DNA from: Asterochloris sp. CNOR1
Taxonomy: Eukaryota; Chlorophyta; Trebouxiophyceae; Trebouxiales; Trebouxiaceae
Reading direction: 5' to 3'
Assembly (NCBI GenBank): GCA_963969365.1
Contig: OZ017763.1
Span: forward strand, 496,001 to 560,000
Length of the DNA: 64,000 bases
Shown: positions 9,517-20,900 of the stretch, one piece after another
How the letters are laid out: the number at the start of each line of letters is the position of its first letter
How positions within the stretch are numbered: position 1 is the stretch's first letter
The notes under the pieces: generated by a model
Seen by the model: only the letters and a program-made list of their open reading frames with translations
Told to the model about the DNA's origin: nothing
The model's database searches: none
Program-made: the position numbers and the translations under genes

Positions 9517-12500
9517 TCACGTGATTGATTTGTAGTCTGGAAACGCAAATTTCAGACCGGCATAGAACAGCACTGTGCCGCCTATGACCGCCACCAGTAG
9601 GAGGAGGACCACCCTCTTGACAATGCCTGCAGCAAGTGAGCACAGCAGAGCTCGGCACCGCCTGCAGAGCTGCAGCAAGCCACGTCAGAAGTGGCACGGT
9701 AACATTTTCACTGCAAAGAAAACAATGCATGGCAGCGCAAAGGTGCTGAAGGCCAACATTGGCAGCACACAAGGGAGGCATGCTGATATGCGAGATTGTG
9801 CATCTGAGAATCAGGAGCGCTGACGGCAGGCAGCATAGTCAGCAGCACTGAAAGCAAACAGCATAGAATAAGATGCCTCCCATTGCTCTGGGCTGCCTCA
9901 ATCTAAGCATCCAGCAAGCATAACAGACTCACAGCTGCAGAGATGGAGGGTTCTTTCTAGCTTGCTGAAGCTCAGCGCCCAGGAGGTCTGACAGGTCAGC
10001 AGTGCCCCATTGATGCCGTCTTTCCTATCAAAGGCTCCGCAGGGAGCCCTGCCTTTGAAGCAAGCCAGCCAGGCTTCAAATGGTGAGAGATGTGCTGGCC
10101 CCCATCTGAGCTCTCTGCTGATCATCAGCAAGCCAAAGCACTGATCCCTGACAGCAGCTCACCATGGAAGGAGGGGTCCACTCCTGACTGCAACAAAGTG
10201 CATTTGAGACCCAGCATCAGCTCACCAAGGAAAGAAAACTCCAGCCCCTGCTATATCTCAGTGTTGAGCAGCAGTGTCGATGTCTCCCCCCAGCCCTATT
10301 TGAAGGCAACAGACCCGGCAGACCAGGTACAGCCAGCTCTGCTCACCAAGCAAAGACGTGTCCAACCCTGGCTTGAGCTCAGTGTCAAGAAGGTCGGATA
10401 GGTCGGCATCAGAGAGCTGGCCCTTCTTTGCCTTCTTGGCCATTGCAGGGGCTGCTGGGAGGCCTGACTCAGACCCGACTGTCTCCCGTATCCGCTTGGC
10501 GGCTTCTGAGAAGCGCTTGAGCTGAATCCGGACCTGCAGGGTACAGCAATGCAGGTCATGCCGTTGTGCATTCTAAGTTGGGGATGCGCTGTAAGCCGGC
10601 TCCCTATTGGCAGTGAAAAGCGTCTTGTACAACTCCAACCTTCAGTGCAGGATGTCAGGTCATTGCAATCTGCTGGGGAAAATGTCACCAGAGTAAGCCA
10701 CTGACAAACACTTGAGCTGGACGCGCACCTACAGGGCACACTAATGCAGGTCATTGCAGATCCTGCAGGGCAGTATGCCTCCAGAGGTAGCCTCTGAGCA
10801 GCTCATCAGCTGTACCCAGACCTGTGGGCGCAGCATCACAGGTCAGTGCACAGAAGCCAGGCAATGCCTTATCAGAGGCCGGCCCTGAGATAGACTTTAG
10901 CTACATGCACACCTGCAGTGCGCAGGGCATACAACAGCTCAAGCCTCTGTGGAGGGCACAGTGTCAGCCACAAGGAATATGTCAGCTAAAGCTCCACCTG
11001 AAGGAAACACTTGTCATGGTATAAAGCTGGGGAAGACATGCAGGAGCACCTGGCCAACAGTACCCACTGACACCTACTAGAGTGTGCCAACGGTGGCTGA
11101 TCTTGCAGATGAGCTGGGGCACAGTAGCATTGCGACAGCTCACAGCCATCGAGCACATAGCCAGCAGGAGGCGGTCACCTGGGCTGAGCTGTCCATCTTG
11201 ACCATTGAGGGATCCTGCAGGGCTGCCTCATAGTCCAGGCCAGCCGCCAGACCCTCTGCAGCAGGGCAAAGGCGGCCATTGCTGACGCTGCAGCAGGCTG
11301 TGAGCATAGTACATTGAGACACCTCATCAATGCTCTGTGGTGCGCGTCTCAGAGTGACACAGAGCTGTGGATTGTGCCAGCGAAGTGGGAGACAGTGGCA
11401 CTACAAGCTGCAGCAGAAGCATCTGGTGCGCAAGCGCCCCCTGGCAGCTGCCATGCAGCTCAGAGAAGAGACTCGGAATGACATGGCCGGTGCCATCACC
11501 ACACCTCGAAGTGTCATCTGAGCCAACTCCAGGTCTCCAAAAGAGGCATGCACGCAGGTGGAGTTGTACAGGGCTGCCTGCTGGTCCTGGCGGCTGGCGT
11601 CCTGCATGCAGAGAGACACTTGACGCAAGCTCGACACCAGTGGGCCCAACGGCCATCGTCAGCCCCTGGGCCGTCCAGGCTGACTGCCCAAGAGTACTGC
11701 TGAATCAAGGCTGCTGAGTTTGGAGACAGCCTTGTTAAAGTGACGAACTGGCTCACTCCGATAGCAACGTTGCTGGCGTCGGTACTGTGATGAGGGGTGG
11801 TGACATGGATTCTGTTATCTCATTGAGGCGGCTCAAACATGTCCAAGAAGCCTGCCCTGAGCACTGCAGCCTGCCTCAAGCACTGCAGCAGCTGCCCTGA
11901 ACACTGCAGGTGGCCTCTCTGGCTAGAGCTCTGGCTGAGAAAGCCAAGCTCTTGCTCTCACAACAGGCTTGGTAGGCCCAGCAGATCCCTCCAGCAGCTG
12001 CCTATCACTGCTGCACCAAGGGATACAACAGTAGCCTCGTGCTGCCACAGCAGGCACAGCCACCTGCCTGCGCCTGCAGGTCTTGTCAGCAGCTGCCTGC
12101 CACTACTGCGTCAGGAAGGGGATGCACAGCGCTCACTTCTGTCTGCAGCACCCTCTCGAAAAGCTTCAGTGCTCCCATACGATCGCCAGAGCTGTACTTG
12201 AGCTTCCCTTGCTCCAGCAGCTCAGATGCCTGCAGCAGCGCAGCGCACACCCGCTCACTTGGCCAACTGCTTACCCTGGTGCACTGCGTCTGTGCAGCCA
12301 GGGCACTGCTCATAATGCGGCATTGTTGCATGCCACTCAAGGCTTGCAGCAGCTGGGGGGCAATCACATCAGTGACCAGCACAGTCCTGCTGCAGCCCAG
12401 CTCGAAGATTGGCAGATCATAGCTCGCCTGAGCTGCACAGGTTGTGAACTTCTGCCGTTTGCTTGTGGAACCTGCAGAATGGCACTTGACATTGTGGCTG

Positions 12501-12523
12501 TCCTGTGATGCCAAGCCTGCCAT
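9517..12523 (-). CDS. TPR protein with C-terminal membrane anchor (285 aa)
   Basis: Exons: 12523-12137, 11601-11505, 11255-11179, 10533-10347, 9626-9517 (TGA), total 858 nt. The first 85 or so residues are Ser/Thr/Gln-rich and could be a plastid transit peptide. A TPR helix pair follows: ASELLEQGKLKYSSGDRMGA, then AALYNSTCVHASFGDLELAQ and LREGLAAGLDYEAALQDPSM. A basic linker (AMAKKAKKGQ) precedes a single TM helix (VVLLLLVAVIGGTVLFYAGL) four codons into the last exon, with a short tail. The layout resembles thylakoid TPR assembly factors (the LPA1/REP27 type has two TM helices), but I do not claim orthology. A possible 45-nt intron inside the first exon (GTAAGC to TGCTGCAG, about 12277-12233) is in frame and stop-free, so it may be coding. 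Confidence 0.75.
10152..10275 (-). repeat. Donor-side echoes of TPR-gene exon 10533-10347
   Basis: Plus-strand CAGCTCACCATGGAAGGAGG (10155 on) and CAGCTCACCAAGGAAAGAAA (10219 on) copy the true exon end and donor, CTGCTCACCAAGCAAAGACG (10340 on). The second copy continues ATATCTCAGTGTTGAG where the exon has TTGAGCTCAGTGTCAAG. In gene direction both lie downstream and both keep the GGTGAGCTG donor. Confidence 0.8.
10705..10920 (-). repeat. Acceptor-side echoes of TPR-gene exon 10533-10347
   Basis: CACTTGAGCTGGACGCGCAC followed by CTACAGGGCACACTAATGCA (about 10709-10748) parallels the real acceptor junction GCGCTTGAGCTGAATCCGGA, CCTGCAGGGTACAGCAATGC (10513-10552). A weaker version lies near 10900-10930. 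Both are upstream of the exon in gene direction. Confidence 0.75.
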
Positions 12524-12949
12524 GGTGCGACGCTCTATATCAAGTCGTTCAGATTGCAGACCTTGCCAACTACACTGATGCAATGCTGTATTCATGTGGC
12601 TGTGCCGCTGGCTGCAGCTGTGGCGCTGGTGCCTGCCCGCAGCTGGCTGGCCTGTAAAACATCTTGCATCCGATCTGCCACAGCATGACGCCTGCACATG
12701 AGGTGCACACCGAGTGGCAGGTTGCACTGGGGCGACGGCTTGCATCCGAGCAGAGAACAGAGACACTGTGATATGAGATTTTGGCTGACATTTCAGGCCT
12801 ACTTCAGATTCCCTGCGCTGGGGAGTCCTCCTCAAGCCCAACCCAATTTAAGGCACTGCAGACTAGCATCACTGCCTTGACTGGAGTCTGGCTTACATGA
12901 GATCTCATCGGCCAGATCCCCCGCAGATCAAGATTTGAGCACTTGCAGG
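12524..12949. promoter_or_regulatory. Shared divergent promoter, TPR gene / USP gene
   Basis: 426 bases separate the two start codons. No TATA box or other motif stands out. An upstream in-frame extension of the TPR protein is open on the minus strand to about 12841, so the TPR start could lie farther up and the shared region could be shorter. Confidence 0.5.
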
Positions 12950-14655
12950 ATGTCAGCAGAAGGAGCATCCCCTTCCAGAAATATCCTGGTGCCAGTGGAC
13001 GACAGCGAGGTGCCAAATTGGGCTGATGCCAGCGATACACTTTCTCCTCTCCGCAAGCTGCATTCTGCTGTGCCTGTTGCAGGAGAATGAGCGGGCGCTG
13101 AGTTGGGCATTGGAAAACATGTACAGGCCAGGTAGACATCAGCGCAGCTGTTATCAGCCCGCATTGCATAGGCATGTCAACCATGGCTGCCCCGGTAAAG
13201 CCTTGGCCCTGTCTGTCTACAAACATCTCATTGCCCTTCCAGAGCATTGCAATGTCCTGTGGCATGTTCACAAGCTGCCTAGTGTCCCAAATGAGTGTGC
13301 ATGTATATAAAGGAGCATGCAGATGTGCATTGCTCATCACGTGTCGCTCTGACCATGCAACCTGCAGGCGACGTGCTCCACTTCCTACATGTGGTGCCCC
13401 ATCATGCCAGCGGGAATGCCTTTGCACCCCAGACTGAGCAGCAAGAGGAGCTCATGGTGAGATGGCAGCTCAAACACCTGACCGTGCATCATTCTTTTCA
13501 GCCAGAAGCAATAAGCAGCAAAGGTGCTCAGGATGGGCTGCAGCTGAGGCTTGGCAGTGGTGACTCTGTGCCAACAGCCACCATGCTTGCTCAGCACTGG
13601 CTTGCCACGGCCCGCCATGCAGACATCTGCCCCCAGCTGCGCATACATCTGCTGATGAGTTGGCGCCCTTGTGTCGCGAGCCAATGCTCACACACCAGAC
13701 TGGCGGGTTCTTCTGCCTCCTCCTTCTGCCTGTGTACCCGGGTCTGCTTGAGCGCAGGCCCCCTCCATGCCGTCTCCAGGTTGCCTTTGTGCATTGATCC
13801 TGCCCTCAGGCGCCTGCTGCTCCCTGCTGATCTGGCCCTCCCTCCCCTCTTGCAGAGGGAGCATGCAAAGACCTGGATCCAGGAGAGGTTTGCCCCCATC
13901 ATCGCAAGCGTGAAGGTGGGATCCTTGCCCCTGCACAGGGCAGTCTGCTTGGGATGCCCAATACACACTCGCAGCATGGGCAGCTTTTCCAAAATAGTTC
14001 AGCAAGCTGTGCAGGCATCAACTGAATGTGGCAACTAGCATCTGCGCGTGCAGACCAAGCACATGTTGCAGACCTTTGACATGAATGCAGCTGGGCTGCA
14101 CCACCGAACTCGTAGAGTGGTTCTGCATCTGCAACCCAGTTTATCATTGTCTGTCTCTGTCGTGCTGCAGGCTGAGTACAAGATTGACGTGCAGAAAGGC
14201 AGTGACGACCCAGGTTTGTGTGTCACTTCCTGAGCAGCATGCATTGGCTTCTGAGGAGGACTTAGCATCTAATGTGTAGCCACCTGCTTCCTGGCTCTGT
14301 GTGCAGACACTGTGGGCGAGCACATCTGCCACATGGCAGAGCAGCTGCAGGCTGCTGCCGTCATCTGCGCGGCCCACAACAAGGGCCACAATGTGAAGTA
14401 TCTGGTTGGCAGCAACACACAGGTGAGGTTGGTTGTCTGAGCTTCTGCATGTTGGTACACAGGCAGTCTTGCACAAGTTGACTGAGTGACTTGAGTTGCG
14501 ATGCTGGCCTGGTGCATCTGATAGCCCGTCTGGGGCATTTTTGGTACATGACGCCACCTTCAATGCCATCTGTCCGCCATCTGCACTAACGCCTCTTGTG
14601 TATCCTATAGTACACCATGAGGAACTGCAGCCAGACAGTGCTGGTGATGCACTGA
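12950..14655 (+). CDS. Universal stress protein, single UspA domain (153 aa)
   Basis: Seven exons close exactly: 12950-13009, 13083-13131, 13368-13456, 13856-13915, 14171-14213, 14307-14422, 14611-14655 (TGA). The protein starts with a short tail then NILVPVDDSEENERALSWAL, the first beta strand and helix of the UspA fold. It continues GDVLHFLHVVP (second strand) and AAAVICAAHN (fourth strand), and ends YTMRNCSQTVLVMH (last strand). Length is typical for a one-domain USP. The nucleotide loop near NKGHNVKYLVGS is shorter than the ATP-binding consensus G-x2-G-x9-G(S/T), so ATP binding is doubtful. A TGTAA lies 51 bases past the stop. Confidence 0.92.
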
Positions 14656-14705
14656 TATTTCTCAGCAGCCTGTCTGCTATATCCCATCAGCCCAGTCATC
14701 CTGCT

Positions 14706-14710
14706 TGTAA
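14706..14710 (+). terminator. TGTAA poly(A) signal of USP gene
   Basis: TGTAA begins 51 bases after the USP stop codon, the usual position for a chlorophyte polyadenylation signal. Confidence 0.6.
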
Positions 14711-14926
14711 ACGTGATGAACAGACTTCACAGAAAACCCTTTTCATTGAACGAAAACACACTTGGGAGCATGGGCCTCTCTGGCTAATTGGGCATGAAAG
14801 GGGACAGACTAGGAAATCTGTATGTCTATTGTCTCAGACTTAAAACTAGGGTGTTCAGAACACAGAAATGCAAGAGGAGAGAGGTATGTTTGACCTGAGT
14901 GGCCCCCATATATGTACGCATGCCTA

Positions 14927-17900
14927 TCACTCTGTCAGAGCTGCTGCAGCAGCGGCCAGTGTCAGCATGGCTGCATGTGCAGCTGTCTCCTGCTCCCCGC
15001 CCCAGGAGCTGACAAACCCATTTCCTTGGCGAATGCGCTTGCTGCGCTGCCTGACACTGTGGTCCATCACTGCAGGCCCAGGCAGAGGTGGTGTGGGCTC
15101 ATCAGAAAAGCTCATACAAGGACAGATCTGCAGGCTGAGGACCGTTTGCCCCAAACAGTCTTGCTTTGATGGTGAGCTATGGTGCTGGGCAAACATGAAA
15201 AGGCGCTGCGAGGACCCTGTCCAGGCATGGCACATGTATGACAGCTCAACTCGCACCACAAAGACAGCATGTTATCAAGGGGTACCCCAGCTGACCAGAT
15301 GTTGCATGTCACATGTCAACCCTTTGAGCACCAGCCAGGCACGCAGAGTGCCAGCAGCCTGTCGCACCTTGAGGCCCCAGGCTGTCCTTGCTCAGTGGTG
15401 CAGCAGTGCGCATGTGCTGTGACACCATGCTGAGGCTGGGCTGGTGGTGCCAGGGCTCGCGCTCCATCAGCTGACGCCGAAGGCGGGCCCCAATGCAGCT
15501 GTGGGTGCTCCGCAGCCCTGCAGCACACAGCGTCACTTGTATTACTTGCGGAGTCTGGACTGTGGTCACCCACAAGTCGACACCCTTGCTGGGTCTCATG
15601 CAAGGCTACAATCAGTGCTGATTGAACATGTACACCCTACCATCAGAACGGCCCCCTCCTGCAGTCAGGCAGATACAACTGTGCCATTCTGCAGGCCACA
15701 TTGGAGCTGAGGTTGCTCTGCAGCCATGCAGGCAACAAAATGCCGGCAATGGGCTCTGCCAAAGTGCCGTGCACAGCAGGCACCCCATGCTCACAGCAGC
15801 TGGTTGCTACACCGAGAAACTGCATCGGCTTCGGGTGTCACATGACAAGAGCTCGCATCCCCAGCCACCCCATGTGGAGCAGGTTGACAGACCCCTGCAC
15901 AACTTGAATGTCTCGAGGCAAGCCCACCTAGTCTTGTGCTCAAGCGGACATCCTCTGCTTGGGACAGGGCTGCATGAGCCAGGCCTGCCAGAGCCCCTTC
16001 CGTGTCAAAGGATGGCTCCCTCGGTCTGGCAGCCTGCAGGCAAGGTGGTACGACTACTGCAAGACTGGACAGCTGGGTTGTGGTAGTGGCCTGCCGGTAC
16101 TGCAGGACAAATGCTGAAAGGTGGTGCTGACTGGGCAGCAGGCTCCAGTCACATCTACTGCTTGACACGGGAAGCAGGCCCTGTCAGCTTGAGCCTCTTT
16201 TGTTCCATGCTGGCTTGCCATAGACAGGGCCATGACCACTGGCTTGACGGGAGACATGAGCAACTTGGCAGGGCCGGCAGCTGGTGAATGGCCAAGCCTG
16301 GGCCCTCCTCGACACATGCCTTCCACTGGTCACAATGCAGTCCAGCGCTGATCCTCCATGGCTCCCATTTGTCAGGTGCTCTTGAGTGCTGCCCCTCAGG
16401 TTCTGCCGCATTGCTACAGAAGCACTATGATACAGCTCTGCGGAAGCGATGATTCGACATGAAGACTCCTGAGGCAGATCAGGAGAAATGTAGCAACATG
16501 CTGGCTCCTCATCATATCCAAACCTTGGCAGCTCACTCCTGCAACAACATCACAAGGGCACAGGCAGCCAGTGGCATGTGTGGATGATACGTGGCAGTTG
16601 CCCAGGCCCAGCCACAGGATTCCTGAGTCAAGCTTACCTCCTCATCATCATCGCTGGAGTAAGGTGGTCCATCCCCATCACTGCCCTTCTCATCTACCTC
16701 CAGATCCTCTGCTGAAGGTGAGCCATCCCAGGTCTGCTCCCTGGAGCGCCTGTTGCTGCGTGGCCTGGCCCTCTCATTACCAGAGGATGCCTGCAGGCAG
16801 CAGCAACAAACTAGCAGCAGGCAGACTGCAGCAGTGCTTTGCCTGTCCTTGCACCCTCACCTGCAGCAGCAGCTGAGTGGTGGCTTGCAGCTGCCACAGG
16901 CAGCCTGCAGCAGAAGCAGGGGGGGTGCCATGCCTCAAGGATCAGGTGCAGCCTTAGCCGGCAGGGCAGGCTTGCTGCCATAAGCTGCTAAGGGCCTTCA
17001 TCAATGCTCTATCAGGGGTGTGAGCCAGCGCAGGCTGCACATGAATGCACAAGTGGAAAATCAGATTGCTCTGCAGCAGCATGCACCGGATGGGTCACAG
17101 TTGAAGTGCTGACCTCAACATACTAGCTGACATTGGATGTCTTGGATGTGTCGCACAGTGATCCCACAGAGTTGCTCTGAAGGGTACTGCTAGCCAGCAG
17201 TCATACCATTCAGCTCAACAAAGCAAAAGCATGTAACGCTGTTGAACCATGCCCTGAGAGGGCTACAGCAGATGGGCTGCACAGGCTTCCATCATGGGTG
17301 CTTGTGATGGGCACATCTGGTTGCGGACATGTGCTAGAGGGTCTACCTGGGCAGCGTCCTCTTTACTCGCCCAGCTCAACTCATCTCATGTTGTCTACAG
17401 CTTTGGCTGTTGGCCACCCCTCCAATGAGCGTCTCCCTGCTCAGGGACCTCACTGCTCAGCTCAACCTCACATGGCGCTGCGTGCCTCCCGCGAGGCCAG
17501 ATGCAGGCTTTGCTGGCTAGCCAGAAAAGCTGCAGGTGCACTTATAGCTGCATTGAGGGTGTACCTGCTCGGCGGTCTCATCGCTCAGCTCGGCCTCCGA
17601 GTAGGCTATGTCCTCATAGCGCCTGGCCACCCGGCGGCGCTTGGAGCGCCCAGTAGGCTGGGACCCGCTGGGCGTGGGAGGGGGTAGGCGCCGCTTGCGG
17701 CGACCTCCTCCCTGCTTGACGTCGGGCACCTGCAGCTGCCAGGAACCCTTCATTGGCGTCAACGCTTGATGAACAGCAAGCATGAGATGCATGGGCAGCC
17801 GTCTTGCACTGAAGGCTACCCACGCCAACAGCATTGCACTGATAACTTGGCCATAGGCACATGTCAAATGGGGAGATGCCTCCTCTGCAATGGAACACCA

Positions 17901-20900
17901 CCTGCAGGATGCAGCTGGTGTACCCTGCATAAGGTGGGGTGCATAGCGGGGCTAGCAATAAAGTTCCCCGGATCTGTCCTCAGAGGGCTGCAGCAAACCA
18001 GGTGCAGGAGGTACACCCCGCCTTCATATCTCGTCAGTTCTCAATGCCTGATTGACTCAGACGCTCTTGAGACCCTGTGAATGATCTAGATATGTGTGGT
18101 GCAGAGCAGCATCCACCCCAAGAGCCCCATGTGCTAGCAGTGCAGATCATGCAGGACATTGCCCAGCACAGGCTGCATTTCAATGCCAAGGGTAGCCACT
18201 CCACAAGAGCTTGGCTCCTGGAGCAGCAGTGACTCATGCTGAGGGTGAGTTTCAGGCCCTATCTGGTCTGCCACCTCCGTATCCCGCCCTGCAACACTGC
18301 CTGCCCACCCAGAGGCTGCTGGGCAACCACTGCGCATGCCTGCCAAGCCTCAGCTGCTGCCTCACCAGATCTGTCACAGTCCTGTCCCGCCTGGCGGCGC
18401 TTGCGTGCCCGACGTCATTGCGGTGGCCCCCTGCCGCCCCCTTGCCCTGGCCCCTCCCCTGCTGCTGCTGCTGCTGCGCACTGGCAGCCAGCAGCGCCTG
18501 CAGGTCTGAGGTGGCCAGCGCAGGCAGGCTGCTCAGCTTGGCCAGCAGGGCCACCTGCTGCTGCTGCTGCTCAGCGGTGGCCTGGGCCGCACCAGGAGAG
18601 GGCGCCCCTGGCCCGCTGCTGGTGGCAGAGGCCCCTGCTACTGCTGCCCCTGCAGGGCTGCTGCTATCTGCAGAGGGCACTGCGGGAGGGGGCCCGACAC
18701 CAGCAGCCTGAGGCAGCAGCAGCTGCTGCAGCGCCTGCAGGGCCTCGCTCTCGGCCTCGGCCTCGGAGGCCTCCCCCCTCCCAGCCTCGCCCATCATCGG
18801 CGGGTGCACGCGCAGCAGCTCCCCCAGAGATTGTGCAGGGCTCTGCACCTCCAGCACAGCCTTCTGCACCTGCCACAGCTCCTCCAGCCTCTTGAAGGCT
18901 ATCCCAGCACGGTCCTGTGCAGCGCCGCTGCTGGAGTGGGCCTGCTGCGCCAAGACGGGAAATTGCCCGCTGCCCAATACAGCACTACCTGCAGGGGTAC
19001 AGGTGGCGTTCTGATGCAAGTTCTGTGCCAGGAACGGGCCTCGGGCCTTCCCTCCGTCCCCCAGACCAGCTCCACCTGCAGGGAGACAGGTGACCCCAGG
19101 CAAGCACAGCCCTGAGCTCTGGGGCAGACATCCAGAGCCTCAGGCTCACGCAGGGTGTGAGAAACGGCGAGTGGGTGGGACCAAGCCCGTTGTCCAGCAG
19201 CAGCACCTACACACAGAGATGAGGTCCAGCAATCGCAGGCTGTAAGGGCAGGAGAATGCTGACAAGCCTTAGCCTCATGCTGGTGTACACAGAAGAATGA
19301 GCTCAAGCAGTCAGCAGCCTCAGGCTCATGCCTGATGAGGGAAATGTCAGGTGATGCAAAGATACGGGTTCACTGCTGTTTCATCATGCACAGACATACC
19401 CAGCACTGCAGCAGGGCACAGGTGCTGTCCAGCATGCCATCCCAGATACTGCAGACTCAACCAGGGTTCTGCAACTGCACAGACGCCCTGGCAGGCCATC
19501 CCAGATACTGCAAGCTCATGCAGGTTTCTGCCACGACAGCTGCACAGATGCCCTGGCAGGCCAGGCACACCCTCTCCAGCAGCTGTCACTGCTACAACCA
19601 AACCAGTGCACAGGTGCTGCCCAGCAGGCCAGCCATTGTGCAGGACGCAGCAGCAGCATGCCCACCTGGTGGGGGTGTTCCTGCCTGCCGGGCCCAGTCA
19701 CCTGAACTGCCCACGGCTGCAGCATCGGAGGCTGGTGCAGTGCCGACGTCGCTGTGCTGCTGGCTCGCTCCAGCTCCCTTGCTACCCTGCACGGCGCAGC
19801 CACCTTTGAGCCACCAGTCAAGTCCAGCGTCCCAGTGATGAGTCCGATGCAACCCACCCGCTCTAGGTCAGTTACGGCAGACGCCACACATCCACCCCTC
19901 AGCATCACCAGCAACCAACCTGCTGCCGCTGGTGCAGCCGCAGCAGGAGCTGCGACAGCGGCGAGGGGTCCTCAGGGTCGCCGTCGGAGTCCCCAAGTTC
20001 CTGTTTGGTCCGGGGCCGGCTGTGGCTCTCTCTGCGCTGCGCAGGCACGGGGATGGCCAGGCCATGCTCGACCGCCGCCTGCTGCGCTGCCTTGGAAGCT
20101 GCCTGCCTGGTCTGTGCCGTCTGCAGGCAGCGCATCGAGCTGTCACTGTCCGACTTAAGGTCCAGGAGCAGTGGGTCGAGATGCATGCTGGCTGCCTGCT
20201 TTGCTGCCTTGGCAGCTGCCTGCCTTCAAGGCCGTCTGCCTGTTCTGCGCTGCAGCATGTGAGTCACTGTGCCGAAAAAGAGTGGGTTGAGAAGGCTCTG
20301 AGATGCACTGCACAAGTTACAGGAACACAAGTACTTTGGGGCCACCCCATCAGTCTCAGCTGCACGCTTCTTTGAGTTTGCTCTCACCCGGACCTTGCTC
20401 TTCAGAGGCCCGGCCCCGCCCCTGCCTGCCCAGCAGGGCAGCCTCAGCAGCACCCTGCGCGCTACCACCAAGGCGCACACTGGCAGCTTGACCTACCCTC
20501 GGTGGGCACCTGCACCACTGCTCGCCCCTTGAGCCCCCGCGCAGCAACCTGCCTCACAGTACACGGCAGCCTCAGCTGCAGTATGCGGCAAGGAAGCAAT
20601 GCCAACCTACGACACCTAAAACTTGCTTCGAACCAATGCCCCTCCCATCAGCATCACCACAAGCCAGTGTGTCTCACCTGCACCTCCGTCTGCCCCTTGA
20701 GCCCCCGCACAGCGCCCTGCCTCACCCCACAGGGCAGCCCCAGCTGGACCATGTACTCCCTGAGAATCGTGAAGCTGTGTCCGATGGCTTTGTCTGACTT
20801 GCGCAGCGTCGCATTCCAGTGGTTCTTCACGGCATTCTCTGTGCGTCCCGGCAGGGCCTTAGCAATCTCAGACCAGCGATTTCCCAGCCTCTGCAGCAGG

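Noticed and set aside
9517-12523. Assignment of the TPR gene to LPA1/REP27
   Set aside because: Only one TM helix is present and the C-terminal half does not match; kept as a general TPR membrane protein.
12524-12841. N-terminal extension of the TPR protein
   Set aside because: The frame is open but the sequence is Cys/His-rich and not transit-like; the ATG at 12523 was preferred, with low certainty.
14868-15422. Plus-strand open frame of 184 codons
   Set aside because: It runs antisense to two MYB 3' exons and has no family signal; the minus-strand exons are in phase and end in a stop.
16533-16538. Six-base last MYB exon ending GAG TGA
   Set aside because: Possible by splice rules, but three further in-phase exons to 14927 give a better C-terminus.
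18211-18895. Long plus-strand open frames, over 160 codons each
   Set aside because: They are shadows of the CAG-rich MYB exon, whose reverse complement has few stops.
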